From Pegoplata infirma (Eukaryota > Arthropoda > Insecta > Diptera > Anthomyiidae), in the NCBI GenBank assembly GCA_963921195.1, contig OY992538.1:58084852-58148851 (forward strand): a DNA stretch of 64,000 bases, written 5' to 3'. Shown here one piece after another: positions 22,962 through 34,971 of the stretch. Position 1 is the first letter of the stretch; each line of letters starts with the position of its first letter. The notes under the pieces are model-generated. The model was not told the origin of the DNA and did no database searches. It worked only from the letters and a program-made list of their open reading frames with translations. The translations under genes and the position numbers were made by a program.

Positions 22962-23760
22962 AAAACAAGTAGAAAAGTTAAATTCGACTTGGCCGAATCT
23001 ATGAATACTCTCCACAATGCCCTTTTTAAGTGATAGTAAATTTTCTAACATGAAAAAAATAACATTTTTGGTTAGAAATATTTTATTTTGTGTAAAAAAC
23101 TTTTTTTTATTAATTTTTGAAAAAAAAAAAAAATTACTATTTTTTTTTTTTTGAGTGTAAAATTTTTTTTGAGTGTAAAATTTTTTTTTAGTGTATTTTT
23201 TTTTTTGTTTTAGTGTAAAAATATTTTTGTGTGACAAAAATACCTTGTAAAATATTTTGGTAACTTACCAATGTTTTTAAAACATGTTTAACGGGTTTTC
23301 AACGCGTGAATTTAAGGTGAAACTAATCTTAAATTTACGGTTTTGCTAATAACTTTAGAACCACTAGACCGATTTGGCTGAAATTTAAAACAAACTGCAC
23401 CAGAGGAACGGCAAACATATATGCCACACTTCAGCACCCTCAGAATTGCCGTTCGAAAGTTACCGTGTGTTTAATATCGTAAATTCCAGAAAAACCCTTG
23501 CCGAAATTCACTCATTTGCTTATAACTTTTGAACCACTGGACCGATTTTGCTGGATTGCAATACCAACCTGACCAGGTAAATGCCCAACATATATGCCAA
23601 ACTTCAGGAGCCTCCGTAAAGTCTTTCAAAAGTTAGCGTGTTTTCAACAGACAGACAGACAGACAGACAGACAGACGGATATATTGGCTATGGAATTTTT
23701 TCGAGGTAAGCTTTAAAATTAAGCCCGCACAATGAGAACTTTTTTTTTCGACCCGGTCTA
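22962..23760 (+). repeat. DR1 copy (GTAGAAAAGTTAAATTCGAC subtype)
   Basis: Starts 'aaaacaagtagaaaagttaa', then 'gacttggccgaatctatgaa' and 'ctccacaatgccc'. Then come two 'ataacttt(a/t)gaaccact' blocks and a (GACA)n run (23650-23676). It diverges before the usual closing 'ggagggtataa'. Closely parallels 43357-44193. Confidence 0.8.
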
Positions 23761-24592
23761 ATACCCACTCTACAAGAATAGAATCCAATGCAACAAAATT
23801 GGTATTTTCTTATGGCTGCTTCTCATCCTGATAACGTATGCCCAATTTGAAATGCAAAAACTATGATTGTAAATCAAATTTTTATCACAAAGTGATCCAA
23901 TATCTTCAATGAAATGAACAACATTTTATAACCCAATTTCATCAATAGATACAGGACATAATAGGAAATAATGTTAAAAATACTTTGTAATGTGAAAATT
24001 ATGATAGCATACCCAATTTTTTGCTCAAATCAAGCCAAAAACAATTTTGACAGTTCTTATTCTTTGAATGGCAGTGAAATAAAATCTTAGGTTTGGTTAA
24101 AAAGTATTCTCAAAACGCTTTTACGAATCGTTCGAAAAGCGTTATGAAGCAATGCTTTAAAATGAGTTATTTTTGATAAGTCTTGATTTTATTTTATAAC
24201 TATCATGAATTTATACTTGGGGGTATTTTGAAAACGCTTTTTCTTATTACCGTCATGAATTTCTACTTGGGTAGTTACAAAAATTAGTAAAAAAAAATTT
24301 GGTGAAAAAAAAAATTGCAGCGGAAATATTTTTTTGTTCTGTAAAAAAATTGTATTTGTTTATACCATTTAGTATTTAATTCTAAGAGTAATTATTAAAA
24401 TGTATTCTACAATATTATTTAAAGCAATTGTTTTTGAAATAAAATTTTATTTAAAAATTAATTTGATAAATGACAACTAAATCAGTGAACACATTTCTAT
24501 CAAAAATTCTCTTTGGAAAATATTGCAGATAGCACGTTTTGAATACTCGACCTCGATATGTCTACGAGCAGCCGAATTAAAAGATTTTGTAT
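23761..24592. other. No gene recognised
   Basis: AT-rich. Contains a loosely duplicated phrase 'acgctttt(a/c)...cttgggta(t/g)' around 24116-24275. No coding signal. Confidence 0.4.
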
Positions 24593-24873
24593 TATTAGGT
24601 TATGTGGAACGTACCAAAATTTTCGAGGTGTCCTTACATTTCCGTTCAAAAATTTTGAACCTATCATCAACCAAATACAAAACATCTACAAGCAGCTACA
24701 AGTAAATATAACAAGTTACAGTCATTTCAGATAGACAGACAGACGGACATCGTGAGAATGTCGTAGAATCGATCACTGATCAATAATATATATTCCAGAC
24801 CGATACTTCGATGAGTTACAAACGGAATGACAAACTTATATACACCCGCTACCACTAAGTGGATGAAGGGTAT
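24593..24873 (+). repeat. DR1 3' part
   Basis: From 'ttaggttatgtggaacgtac' through 'agacagacagacggacatcg' to 'gaagggtataaaaac'. 5'-truncated. The two facing open frames here (24500-24705) are repeat translations. Confidence 0.7.
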
Positions 24874-25682
24874 AAAAACTTTCATATTCTTTTAAATGCG
24901 ATCACCAATTCAATAGTTTTGTTTTGGCCACCTTTTTATTATTGATACACAATATACTCGAATGTATTTTTTTAACGAATGGGGGGCAGCCCAAAATATG
25001 TGGAGAAAAAAGATGTCAAACTTGTAAAACAAGTTCTTCTCACACAATAACACACAACGTGTGTCTACATGTATTTTTTTTTTTTTTTTTGATTTTTGGT
25101 GGACACACAATTTATATATTTTTTTCTAAGTGATTCGTTATAATTATTTTTCTCTTTAAAATTTATTACAATTATTTCCATTAACTATTACACACATAGC
25201 AAACTAAAAATTTAAGTTTTGAAAGTTTTAAATGAAAATCGAATTAAATAAAATTAAAACACCTGAAGTGTATTTTTATACATTTTGTATTCTTGCGTTT
25301 CTATTTTAAACTTTTTTTCTTTTCTTGTTACTCATCATCATATTTTTTTTTTTGTTAATTGTTTGTGTTTGATGGCCTCAACAGCCAACGATTTGGCTTA
25401 ATTGGCTTTATAAGTTAAAAAACAAACATATTTTCGTGATTTTTTTAGTATTTCTTTGATTTTATTAATAAAATATATGTATGTATATTTGTTTCACAAT
25501 AAAAATAATGTGCACTATTTAACGAATAACTTATTTTTAGAGTTAAAATGAATATTCGGTTTTGGAAAAAATATGAGTTTCAGTTACTATACGATATTTG
25601 TCTAAATCAGAGCTTCTCACTAACATTTGCTTTGCAAAACCTTTTCAAAATTTCAAAACTATCGCGAACCCCAATATAAAAA
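24874..25682. other. No gene recognised
   Basis: AT-rich unique-looking DNA with a long T run at 25074-25090. No recognisable exon. Confidence 0.4.
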
Positions 25683-25925
25683 AAACAAGTAAAAAAGTTA
25701 CAAGTCGGCCTTGCCGAAGGCATCGATGCCCTCCACATTGTAAACAAGTAGAAAGTTAAATTCGACTTGGTCGAATCTATGAATACCCTCCACAATGCCC
25801 TTTTTAGGAGATTGTAAATTTTCTAAGGTAAAACAAATTTAACAATTTTGATAAGAAATATTTATTTTGAGTAAAAAACTTTTTTTTAGTAATTTTTGTA
25901 AAAAAATGGCTAAATTTTTTTTTTT
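25683..25925 (+). repeat. Two DR1 5' ends in tandem
   Basis: A first start 'aaacaagtaaaaaagttaca' with 'ccttgccgaaggcatcgatg' is followed after about 58 bases by a second, 'aaacaagtagaaagttaaat'. The second copy breaks off at the 25930 repeat. This looks like one DR1 inserted into, or switched onto, another. Confidence 0.65.
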
Positions 25926-25929
25926 GGGT

Positions 25930-26887
25930 GTAAAATTTTGACACTTTTTAGCCAAATTAATATCGGTATGGGACCCCATAAAGTATATCGTGAACCTATA
26001 TTCAAAATATGCCAACTCAAATTTGACAGAAATGAGTTTCCGATGGCAAATAGCTCCCCTATGCAATACCCATCTGTGGTAAAAATTTCAGAGCAAAAAA
26101 ATAATTTGTTGTCGTTTTACATCCATTTTTGTTATTCTGCTAACTCAAAGTACATATTTTTTTGGTAAAAATAAATGCCAACTCCCATTGTAAATTTCCA
26201 AAAATTTTTCAAAATTTAAAAAAAAAAAATTAGACCACGTATCTCATTGCATTTGTCATGCTGAACACGAATCTGGTAAAGATTTTGATATCTAATCGCT
26301 AGTTTTCGAGATATTGATATTTTGAAAATATCGGTAAATAGTGCTTGCGAAAAAAAAATTGCTTATATATATGTAACTTTTAAACTATTTATCAGATTGG
26401 AACATTATGAGTGGGGCAAATAAAGTCAATGACATAAGCTTTCAAAATAGTTTGGAGTGACCCTTACACAATACAGTGTGAGTTACAGAGTGCCAAAGTT
26501 GACCACCCTGAAATTAAAAGGCTTTCGGAGCTAGTAACTTTTAAAAATATGCAAAGATTTTTATTTTATTTTAAGTTTTTGGAATTACCGTACGAAGGAT
26601 AACAAAATCCAAAAAAATAATAAAAATTTTTTAAAAAAAATGTATTTTTATTTTCCGACAAAATACGCCAACTCTAAAAAAATATTTGTTTTTTGATACA
26701 GTAATAAATGCCATCTCTGAAAAATACGCAAACAAGTGCAAAATATGAAATTTTGGGCATAGGTAAAAATTATTTAGAATATTTAAATCTTATGGAAGGT
26801 ACATTGTTTATTTTTACAATAATATGCGAAATAACTAGTTTTTTAGCTCTCCTGAAAAGTAAGCTTTTTCGAGTTGGCATTTATTGA
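25930..26887 (-). repeat. About 960-bp repeat, inverse partner of 16925-17890
   Basis: Starts 'gacactttttagccaaatta' and ends 'aagctttttcgagttggcat' plus 'ttatt', the exact reverse order of the left copy. The two copies are 8 kb apart and differ by many small substitutions and indels, so the duplication is not recent. No coding function found. Confidence 0.8.
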
Positions 26888-28189
26888 ATATAGTTCAGTG
26901 ATCGATTCTAAAGTCCTCTACATACGATTCAATATTATGTACAATGTGCTTGCTTTTTTTTAGTCCAATATTTTATATAGTATTTTTATATTTGCCATTT
27001 TTTATATGCCATTTCTGGCAAAACGACAAAAATATTGTGCATAAAGGGCCCATCAGACGACAGACAAATCTTACAATTTGTCTTCCAACCGCTAATTTTT
27101 TTTCTGAAAATATTTTCGAACACACATCTGAACTAAAGGTTCGAAGGAATTAATTCTTTGAGAATTAATTCTCCAATAAAATTAATTCAAATTCAATTAT
27201 TTGAATTTACCATTCTTTTATTTAATTCTCTTATAAATAATTCACAGGCTTAATTCTCAAGAATTAATTCATCCAGAGAATTAATTAATTTTTTTCTTAA
27301 TTCAATCTATTACAAATTGAATTAAAATTTTTGTATGCCTTCCTTTGAATGAATATTATAAATTCTTCATTCCTTCGAAAAATGTGTTGGTAGACATTTG
27401 AACATATCGCTCATTTACTTGTATAGTCGTAACTCAAAATATGTCGTTTTTGGGTAAACGATACAGAATTTTTGTTATATCCTGCTTTATATTGTGTCGT
27501 ATTAATATCTTCTAAACTCACCGTTTGTACGGGCCTTTTGCAATGTAAAACAAGTTTCAATTGTAAACTTTTATGTCAACTCTATTTTTGTCAATAATCT
27601 GCAAAAATAACTTTAGGAGCTAGTTGACTTTACTCACATAGCCCCGATTTTTTGGATTTGTTTTTTCCAAATAGGCCTATTTGAGGCGATTTATTTTTAT
27701 TAAAATAAAATTTTTTCGGCGACCCTTCTTTAGCGAGTTATCTCGACTTACAAGTTTGAAAATTGAAATGCTTATATCTTCATTTATTAACAGATTCGAA
27801 AAAACATATACCATTAGAAAGGTAATTAAAATGTCTTTAAGAAAAACTTTTGAAATGACCCATTAAAACCCCATTGAACATTTTTTAATTTATGCAAGGT
27901 TTTCGGTTAAAAAAATTAGAAACAAGTACGGCCAGGGTTTAGTGATTACAAATTTCATAAATTAATTTAGCGGGTTCGCTAAATAAAATTGTTTGGCCTT
28001 AGTTGAGTTTACTGGCATTGGTCGGATTGATCCCAAATTTTTACCAGAGATAGATCTTTTTTTGATTACAAATCAAAAATATTAGGTTGATTTTTTTATC
28101 GGCGAAATCTGGTTCGCGAGTTATGTCGACTTGAAATTCGAATATTATAACTGGAAAAAGGCTTGATACACAAAAAAAACTTTATTTAG
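26888..28189. other. Non-genic; includes an AATTAATTC-rich patch
   Basis: 27141-27378 is built from AATTAATTC / GAATTAATT words and is bounded by TCGAAGGAAT on the left and ATTCCTTCGA on the right, which suggests another small word-repeat element without a readable target duplication. The rest is AT-rich with no recognised exon. Confidence 0.45.
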
Positions 28190-28300
28190 TGAAGCCTCAA
28201 AATTAATTTATGGAGTCTGTAATGCCTAAGCACGGCCGAAGGCCGCACGCAGAGTAGATTTTTTTTACAAAAATTCTCAAAAAAAATTTTTTTCTAAAAA
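28190..28300 (-). repeat. Dispersed repeat end with GGCCGAAGGCC hairpin
   Basis: 'tggagtctgtaatgcctaag' plus 'cacggccgaaggccgc' is the inverse of 48240-48285 ('cggccttcgccgggcttagg', 'gattacaaactccat'). A related but diverged version lies at 38374-38400. Short terminal hairpins are seen in Helitrons, but the CTRR end and 5' TC were not confirmed. Confidence 0.5.
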
Positions 28301-29429
28301 AAAAAAAAATAATGGGGGCTATTCCTGTTGTCATAAACGCGTTTAAAACGCGACGAAGGTAATTTTTGGTATTCCTGAATACGTTGGAGATGATACCGAC
28401 GAAAAACATATGTTTTTTCGTTATTGTCGACATTCGACGTATTCCTCAATTCGTCTTCGACGCCAGATTCACACAACTTTGTTCGACATCTTTTTTGGCG
28501 CGTATTTATAGAAAATTGTGTTTTTTTAAACTAAATCATTAAAACTCATAGAATTTCTTTTAAATATCAATTAAGTGTTATATTTTTGTTTAAATTATGT
28601 AATAAAAATGTCTCCGGCAGAATAAAAACCAAAGACTAACAAGACCTCCGACTCTACATAACCTCAAACAATTAATTCACACATACAGGTACTGTGTATT
28701 TCAACACACTTATAAAAGTGTGGTGAAATAAAAAAAATATGACATTTTTATAAAAATATAAACAAAAAGTTGTTTATTTTTTTTTTTAATAAAATAATGA
28801 ATTTCAGTATGGTTTTTGTTTTTTTTTTGCAAAAGAATCTTTGTAAGTATATAAAATCTAATAAAAATTTTGTTTTTAATTAATAAATTGTATAATTCAG
28901 GCTCAAAATCGTAGAAACTTCAAATGATTTTGTCCATATTGTTATTGAAAAGAGGGAATGAAAAACTGGGCAATGAACATTGTGCATGGAATGGTGACAT
29001 AATTAAAGGTAGTTTTTGCTTTTATTTGGTTGAGTTTAGATTCTAATTTTTAGGATTTTTTTGTGTCTTTCAGTTGCCACTTTTTCTGTGGATTGTGACT
29101 TGTGTTTTGCCATACTACAAATAATTCCCTTAGAAAAATGAAAACTTGTGGGCAAAAAAAGGTGGTGGTGTCTCATTAGTTTTTGCATCGCGTTTGGTTG
29201 TACCCGCTTTTATGGAACTTATGTTTGCGATAAGTTGAGCTAATCCAAAGCTATTCGAGGCAAAGAATTTTAGATTCAGCTATGTTCGTGTTGAGTGGTT
29301 TCGTTTGTAGTGAAATGAATATAAGGCCTATTTTATAAAAAAAATGTAAACTAAAAGTATTCCATGCATTTCTTTAATCAGAAAATCTTTTAACAGGGTT
29401 AATGCCTAGGATTCTTACAATTATTCTAT
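28301..29429. other. No gene recognised; left flank of the satellite
   Basis: Contains 'attcctgttgtcataaacgc' and a 25-base phrase (28630-28654: aaagactaacaagac, then tccgact) whose inverse lies at 34492-34520 on the far side of the satellite. No convincing exon. Confidence 0.4.
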
Positions 29430-32400
29430 AAAAATGTGTCGGAATCTGAGACTTTTTCTAAAGGAAAAATATCTTAGAAGCTGAGACTTTTTCTATAGGC
29501 AAAATGTTTCAGAAGCTGAGACACATTCTATAGGAAAAATGTCTCAGAATCTGAGAATTTTTCGATAAGAAAAAAGTCTCAGAATCTGAGACTTTTTCTA
29601 TAGGAAAAATGTCTCAGAATCTGAGACTTTTTCTATAGGAAAAATGTCTCAGAATCTGAGACTTTTTCTATAGGAAAAATGTCTCAGAATCTGAGACTTT
29701 TTCTATAGGAAAAATGTCTCAGAATCTGAGACTTTTTCTATAGGAAAAATGTCTCAGAATCTGAGACTTTTTCTATAGGAAAAATGTCTCAGAATCTGAG
29801 ACTTTTTCTATAGGAAAAATGTCTCAGAATCTGAGACTTTTTCTATAGGAAAAATGTCTCAGAATCTGAGACTTTTTCTATAGGAAAAATGTCTCAGAAT
29901 CTGAGACTTTTTCTATAGGAAAAATGTCTCAGAATCTGAGACTTTTTCTATAGGAAAAATGTCTCAGAATCTGAGACTTTTTCTATAGGAAAAATGTCTC
30001 AGAATCTGAGACTTTTTCTATAGGAAAAATGTCTCAGAATCTGAGACTTTTTCTATAGGAAAAATGTCTCAGAATCTGAGACTTTTTCTATAGGAAAAAT
30101 GTCTCAGAATCTGAGACTTTTTCTATAGGAAAAATGTCTCAGAATCTGAGACTTTTTCTATAGGAAAAATGTCTCAGAATCTGAGACTTTTTCTATAGGA
30201 AAAATGTCTCAGAATCTGAGACTTTTTCTATAGGAAAAACGTCTCAGAATCTGAGACTTTTTCTATAGGAAAAATGTCTCAGAATCTGAGACTTTTTCTA
30301 TAGGAAAAACGTCTCAGAATCTGAGACTTTTTCTATAGGAAAAATGTCTCAGAATCTGAGACTTTTTCTATAGGAAAAATGTCTCAGAATCTGAGACTTT
30401 TTCTATAGGAAAAATGTCTCAGAATCTGAGACTTTTTCTATAGGAAAAATGTCTCAGAATCTGAGACTTTTTCTATAGGAAAAATGTCTCAGAATCTGAG
30501 ACTTTTTCTATAGGAAAAATGTCTCAGAATCTGAGACTTTTTCTATAGGAAAAATGTCTCAGAATCTGAGACTTTTTCTATAGGAAAAATGTCTCAGAAT
30601 CTGAGACTTTTTCTATAGGAAAAATGTCTCAGAATCTGAGACTTTTTCTATAGGAAAAATGTCTCAGAATCTGAGACTTTTTCTATAGGAAAAATGTCTC
30701 AGAATCTGAGACTTTTTCTATAGGAAAAACGTCTCAGAATCTGAGACTTTTTCTATAGGAAAAATGTCTCAGAATCTGAGACTTTTTCTATAGGAAAAAC
30801 GTCTCAGAATCTGAGACTTTTTCTATAGGAAAAATGTCTCAGAATCTGAGACTTTTTCTATAGGAAAAATGTCTCAGAATCTGAGACTTTTTCTATAGGA
30901 AAAATGTCTCAGAATCTGAGACTTTTTCTATAGGAAAAATGTCTCAGAATCTGAGACTTTTTCTATAGGAAAAATGTCTCAGAATCTGAGACTTTTTCTA
31001 TAGGAAAAATGTCTCAGAATCTGAGACTTTTTCTATAGGAAAAATGTCTCAGAATCTGAGACTTTTTCTATAGGAAAAATGTCTCAGAATCTGAGACTTT
31101 TCTATAGGAAAAATGTCTCAGAATCTGAGACTTTTTCTATAGGAAAAATGTCTCAGAATCTGAGACTTTTTCTATAGGAAAAATGTCTCAGAATCTGAGA
31201 CTTTTTCTATAGGAAAAATGTCTCAGAATCTGAGACTTTTTCTATAGGAAAAATGTCTCAGAATCTGAGACTTTTTCTATAGGAAAAATGTCTCAGAATC
31301 TGAGACTTTTTCTATAGGAAAAATGTCTCAGAATCTGAGACTTTTTCTATAGGAAAAATGTCTCAGAATCTGAGACTTTTTCTATAGGAAAAATGTCTCA
31401 GAATCTGAGACTTTTTCTATAGGAAAAATGTCTCAGAATCTGAGGCTTTTTTCTATAGGAAAAATGTCTCAGAATCTGAGGCTTTTTTCTATAGGAAAAA
31501 TGTCTTAGAATCTCAGACTTTCTATAGGAAAAATGTTTCAGAATATGAAATTTTTTATAGGAAAAATGTCTCAGAATCTGAAATGTTTTTCTATAGGTAA
31601 AATATTTCAGAATCTAATATTTTTTTTAAGGAAAAATCTCTCAGAATCTTTTTCTATAGGAAAAATGTCTCAGAATCCGAGACTTTTTCTATAGGAAAAA
31701 TTTCTCAGAGTCTGAGACTTTTTCTATAGGAAAAATGTCTCAGAATCTGAGGCTTTTTCTATAGGAAAAATGTCTTAGAATCTCAGACTTTCTATAGGAA
31801 AAATGTTTCAGAATCTGAAATGTTTTTCTATAGGTAAAATATTTCAGAATCTAATATTTTTTTTAAGGAAAAATGTCTCAGATTCTGAGACTTTTTCTAT
31901 AAGAAAAATGTCTCAGATTCTGAAATATTTTACCTATAGAAAAACATTTCAGATTCTGAAACATTTTTCCTATAGAAAGTCTGAGATTCTGAGACATTTT
32001 TCCTATAGAAAAAGCCTCAGATTCTGAGACATTTTTCCTATAGAAAAAGTCTCAGACTCTGAGAAATTTTTCCTATAGAAAAAGTCTCGGATTCTGAGAC
32101 ATTTTTCCTATAGAAAAAGATTTTGAGAGATTTTTCCTTAAAAAAAATATTAGATTCTGAAATATTTTACCTATAGAAAAACATTTCAGATTCTGAGACA
32201 TTTTTCCTATAAAAAATTTCATATTCTGAAACATTTTTCCTATAGAAAGTCTGAGATTCTAAGACATTTTTCCTATAGAAAAAAGCCTCAGATTCTGAGA
32301 CATTTTTCCTATAGAAAAAGAATCTAATATATTTTTTAAGGAAAAATGTCTCAGAATATGAAATTTTTTTATAGGAAAAATGTCTCAGAATCTGAAATGT

Positions 32401-33740
32401 TTTTCTATAGGTAAAATATTTCAGAATCTAATATTTTTTTTAAGGAAAAATGTCTCAGATTCTGAGACTTTTTCTATAAGAAAAATGTCTCAGATTCTGA
32501 GACTTTTTCTATAAGAAAAATGTCTCAGATTCTGAGACTTTTTAAATAAGAAAAATGTCTCAGATTCTGAGACTTTTTCTATAAGAAAAATGTCTCAGAT
32601 TCTGAGACTTTTTCTATAAGAAAAATGTCTCAGATTCTGAGACTTTTTCTATAAGAAAAATGTCTCAGATTCTGAGACTTTTTCTATAAGAAAAATGTCT
32701 CAGATTCTGAGACTTTTTCTATAAGAAAAATGTCTCAGATTCTGAGACTTTTTCTATAAGAAAAATGTCTCAGATTCTGAGACTTTTTCTATAAGAAAAA
32801 TGTCTCAGATTCTGAGACTTTTTCTATAAGAAAAATGTCTCAGATTCTGAGACTTTTTCTATAAGAAAAATGTCTCAGATTCTGAGACTTTTTCTATAAG
32901 AAAAATGTCTCAGATTCTGAGACTTTTTCTATAAGAAAAATGTCTGATTCTGAGACTTTTTCTATAAGAAAAATGTCTCAGATTCTGAGACTTTTTCTAT
33001 AAGAAAAATGTCTCAGATTCTGAGACTTTTTCTATAAGCAAAATGTCTCAGAATCTGTGACTTTTTCTATAAGAAAAATGTCTCAGATTTTGAGACTTTT
33101 TTTATATCTGAGACTTTTTCTATAAGAAAAATGTCTCAGATTCTGAGACTTTTTCTATAAGAAAAATGTCTCAGATTCTGAGACTTTTTCTATAAGAAAA
33201 ATGTCTCAGATTCTGAGACTTTTTCTATAAGAAAAATGTCTCAGATTCTGAGACTTTTTCTATAAGAAAAATGTCTCAGATTTTGAGACTTTTTCTGTAA
33301 GAAAAAGTCTATAAGAAAAATGCCTCAGATTCTGAGACTTTTTCTATAAGAAAATGTCTATAAGAAAAATGTCTCAGATTCTGAGACTTTTTCTATAAGA
33401 ACAATGTCTCAGAATCTGTGACTTTTCTATAATAAAAATGTCTCAGAATCTGAGACTTTTTCTATAATAAAAATGTCTCAGAATCTGAGACTTTTTCTAT
33501 AAGAAAAATGTCTCAGAATCTGAGACTTTTTCTTTAAGAAAAATGTCTTAGAATCTGAGACTTTTTCTATAAGAAACTTTTTCTATAAGAAAAATGTCTC
33601 AAAATCTGAGACTTTTTCTAAAAGAAAAATGTCTTAGTCTGAGACTTTTTCTACAAGAAAAATGCTCCAAAATCTGAGACTTTTTCTATAAGAAAAATGT
33701 CTCAGAATGTGAGACCTTTTTTATAAAAAAAATGTTTCAG
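29430..33740. repeat. 35-bp satellite array (about 4.3 kb)
   Basis: The monomer is 35 bp: GACTTTTTCTATAGGAAAAA followed by TGTCTCAGAATCTGA. It holds a 17-bp perfect palindrome, GTCTCAGA-A-TCTGAGAC. Three zones are visible: a highly homogeneous zone of about 54 copies (29545-31440), a diverged and inverted middle (31440-32440), and a second zone (32445-33740) with CTATAAG instead of CTATAGG and T instead of A at the palindrome centre. Copies decay at both edges (29430-29545 and 33290-33740). The frame at 31803-32027 is a by-product. A diverged cluster of the same family lies at 50186-51030. Confidence 0.97.
31430..32320. repeat. Large inverted repeat inside the satellite
   Basis: Satellite units before about 31850 recur in inverted orientation from about 31914 to 32320, reproducing even rare variants in mirror order: 'ctataggtaaaatatttcag' against 'ctgaaatattttacctatag', the Cys-like 'gaggctttttctatagg' against 'cctatagaaaaagcctc', and 'aatccgagac' against 'gtctcggatt'. 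Arms are about 400 bp with a spacer of about 60 bp. Forward orientation resumes after 32320 with a third copy of the same variants. Confidence 0.85.
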
Positions 33741-34971
33741 AAATATTTCTAAAACAAAAAAACTTCCTGGGCCGCTTCAGATTGAATGGAGTTTTTTCTA
33801 TAGAATACTTAACCCTACATTCAAAAGACTTTCTTTGGAAAAAAACCCTTTCAAATTTGGCCTTTGAATCTGAAAATTTCTTTAAAGAAAAACAAACGAA
33901 TCTGAGACTTTTTGTACAGAAGCAATTTTATAGGACTAAAAACTTTTCCTAATGGAAAAAAGCCTCAGAATCTCCGACTTTATCGATGAGCTTAAAAAAA
34001 AACATTTTATAGGAAAAATATCACTGGGTTTTTTCATAAAAAACTTTCTAAATTCTTAATTTGTTTAATTAAATTTCGTTCTTTCGTTTTTTTCCAAATA
34101 TAAAAAATATTTTTTAATGAAAATAAACATAAATAAAATATTGACATTGCCATTATTAGTGGTGAAATAGGTGTGGTAAATTTCAAAATCGAGTGCAGAG
34201 TTGATATGCAGTACTACAATTTTTATAATTTTATTTGTATTTTCTTTAATTTTAATTGCAAATATGCATTCATTTGGGTTCTAATAGTTTTGTTTAATGT
34301 TTTTTTATGTTTTCTCACTTTTTGTTACGAAAAAATTACAAAACAATAAAATATCGATAAACAAAAGTAACTCTGTGTATGGTGAAAATATTTTTTGTCT
34401 GTGGTGAATAAAGTTAGGTGCACCAATACTAAAGCGGACCTAACTCCAATACATTCAAAGAGTTAGGTCTTCTGACAGCAAAACAAAATGAGTCGGAAGT
34501 CTTGTTAGTCTTTGATAAAAACCATGAAAATGCAAACTGCATTTGTTCCCGGACTGTGCCACACAGGGACGGATTTTTGTTTATGGCGATTTTTTGTTTA
34601 ATTTCTGAAGTTTAAAATACTTATTCTTAATTTTTTAATTATATATATTCTAGCAAGATTGAAAATAAATATAAAATATGACCCGCAATACAATTTTAAT
34701 TAATTTACAATTCATGTTATTTTATATGTTTTGTTGTTTTTTTGTGTTTTGCTAGTGATGACAAAAATTAATCGATATTCCTTTACCGATACCACTGAAG
34801 TATTGTAGAATGTGGTGAAACTCGGTCGTCGAAAGTGAAACTCATTCGACGTCGAAGTGATGCGCGTATTTAGAAATAAGGATGAATATTTTTAATATTT
34901 TAATATTTTTCTGGTTTCCCAGTCAACATTCTACGGAGCACTCCAAGTGTAGGACTCATAAATTGATCTAA
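33741..34971. other. No gene recognised; right flank of the satellite
   Basis: Scraps such as 'tctgagactttttgta' (33901) show the array once extended further. 34406-34520 ('ggacctaactccaatacatt', 'gagttaggtcttctgac') includes a short imperfect hairpin. No exon recognised. Confidence 0.4.

Noticed and set aside
28190..28260. Helitron 3' end
   Set aside because: A GGCCGAAGGCC hairpin is present near a repeat boundary, but the CTRR terminus and A/T insertion site could not be confirmed.
31803..32027. 74-aa frame in the satellite
   Set aside because: A translation of satellite units across the inverted junction; no independent coding evidence.
29430..33740. CRISPR-like array of direct repeats
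   Set aside because: The repeats are contiguous 35-bp monomers without unique spacers, in clearly eukaryotic DNA. This is a satellite.
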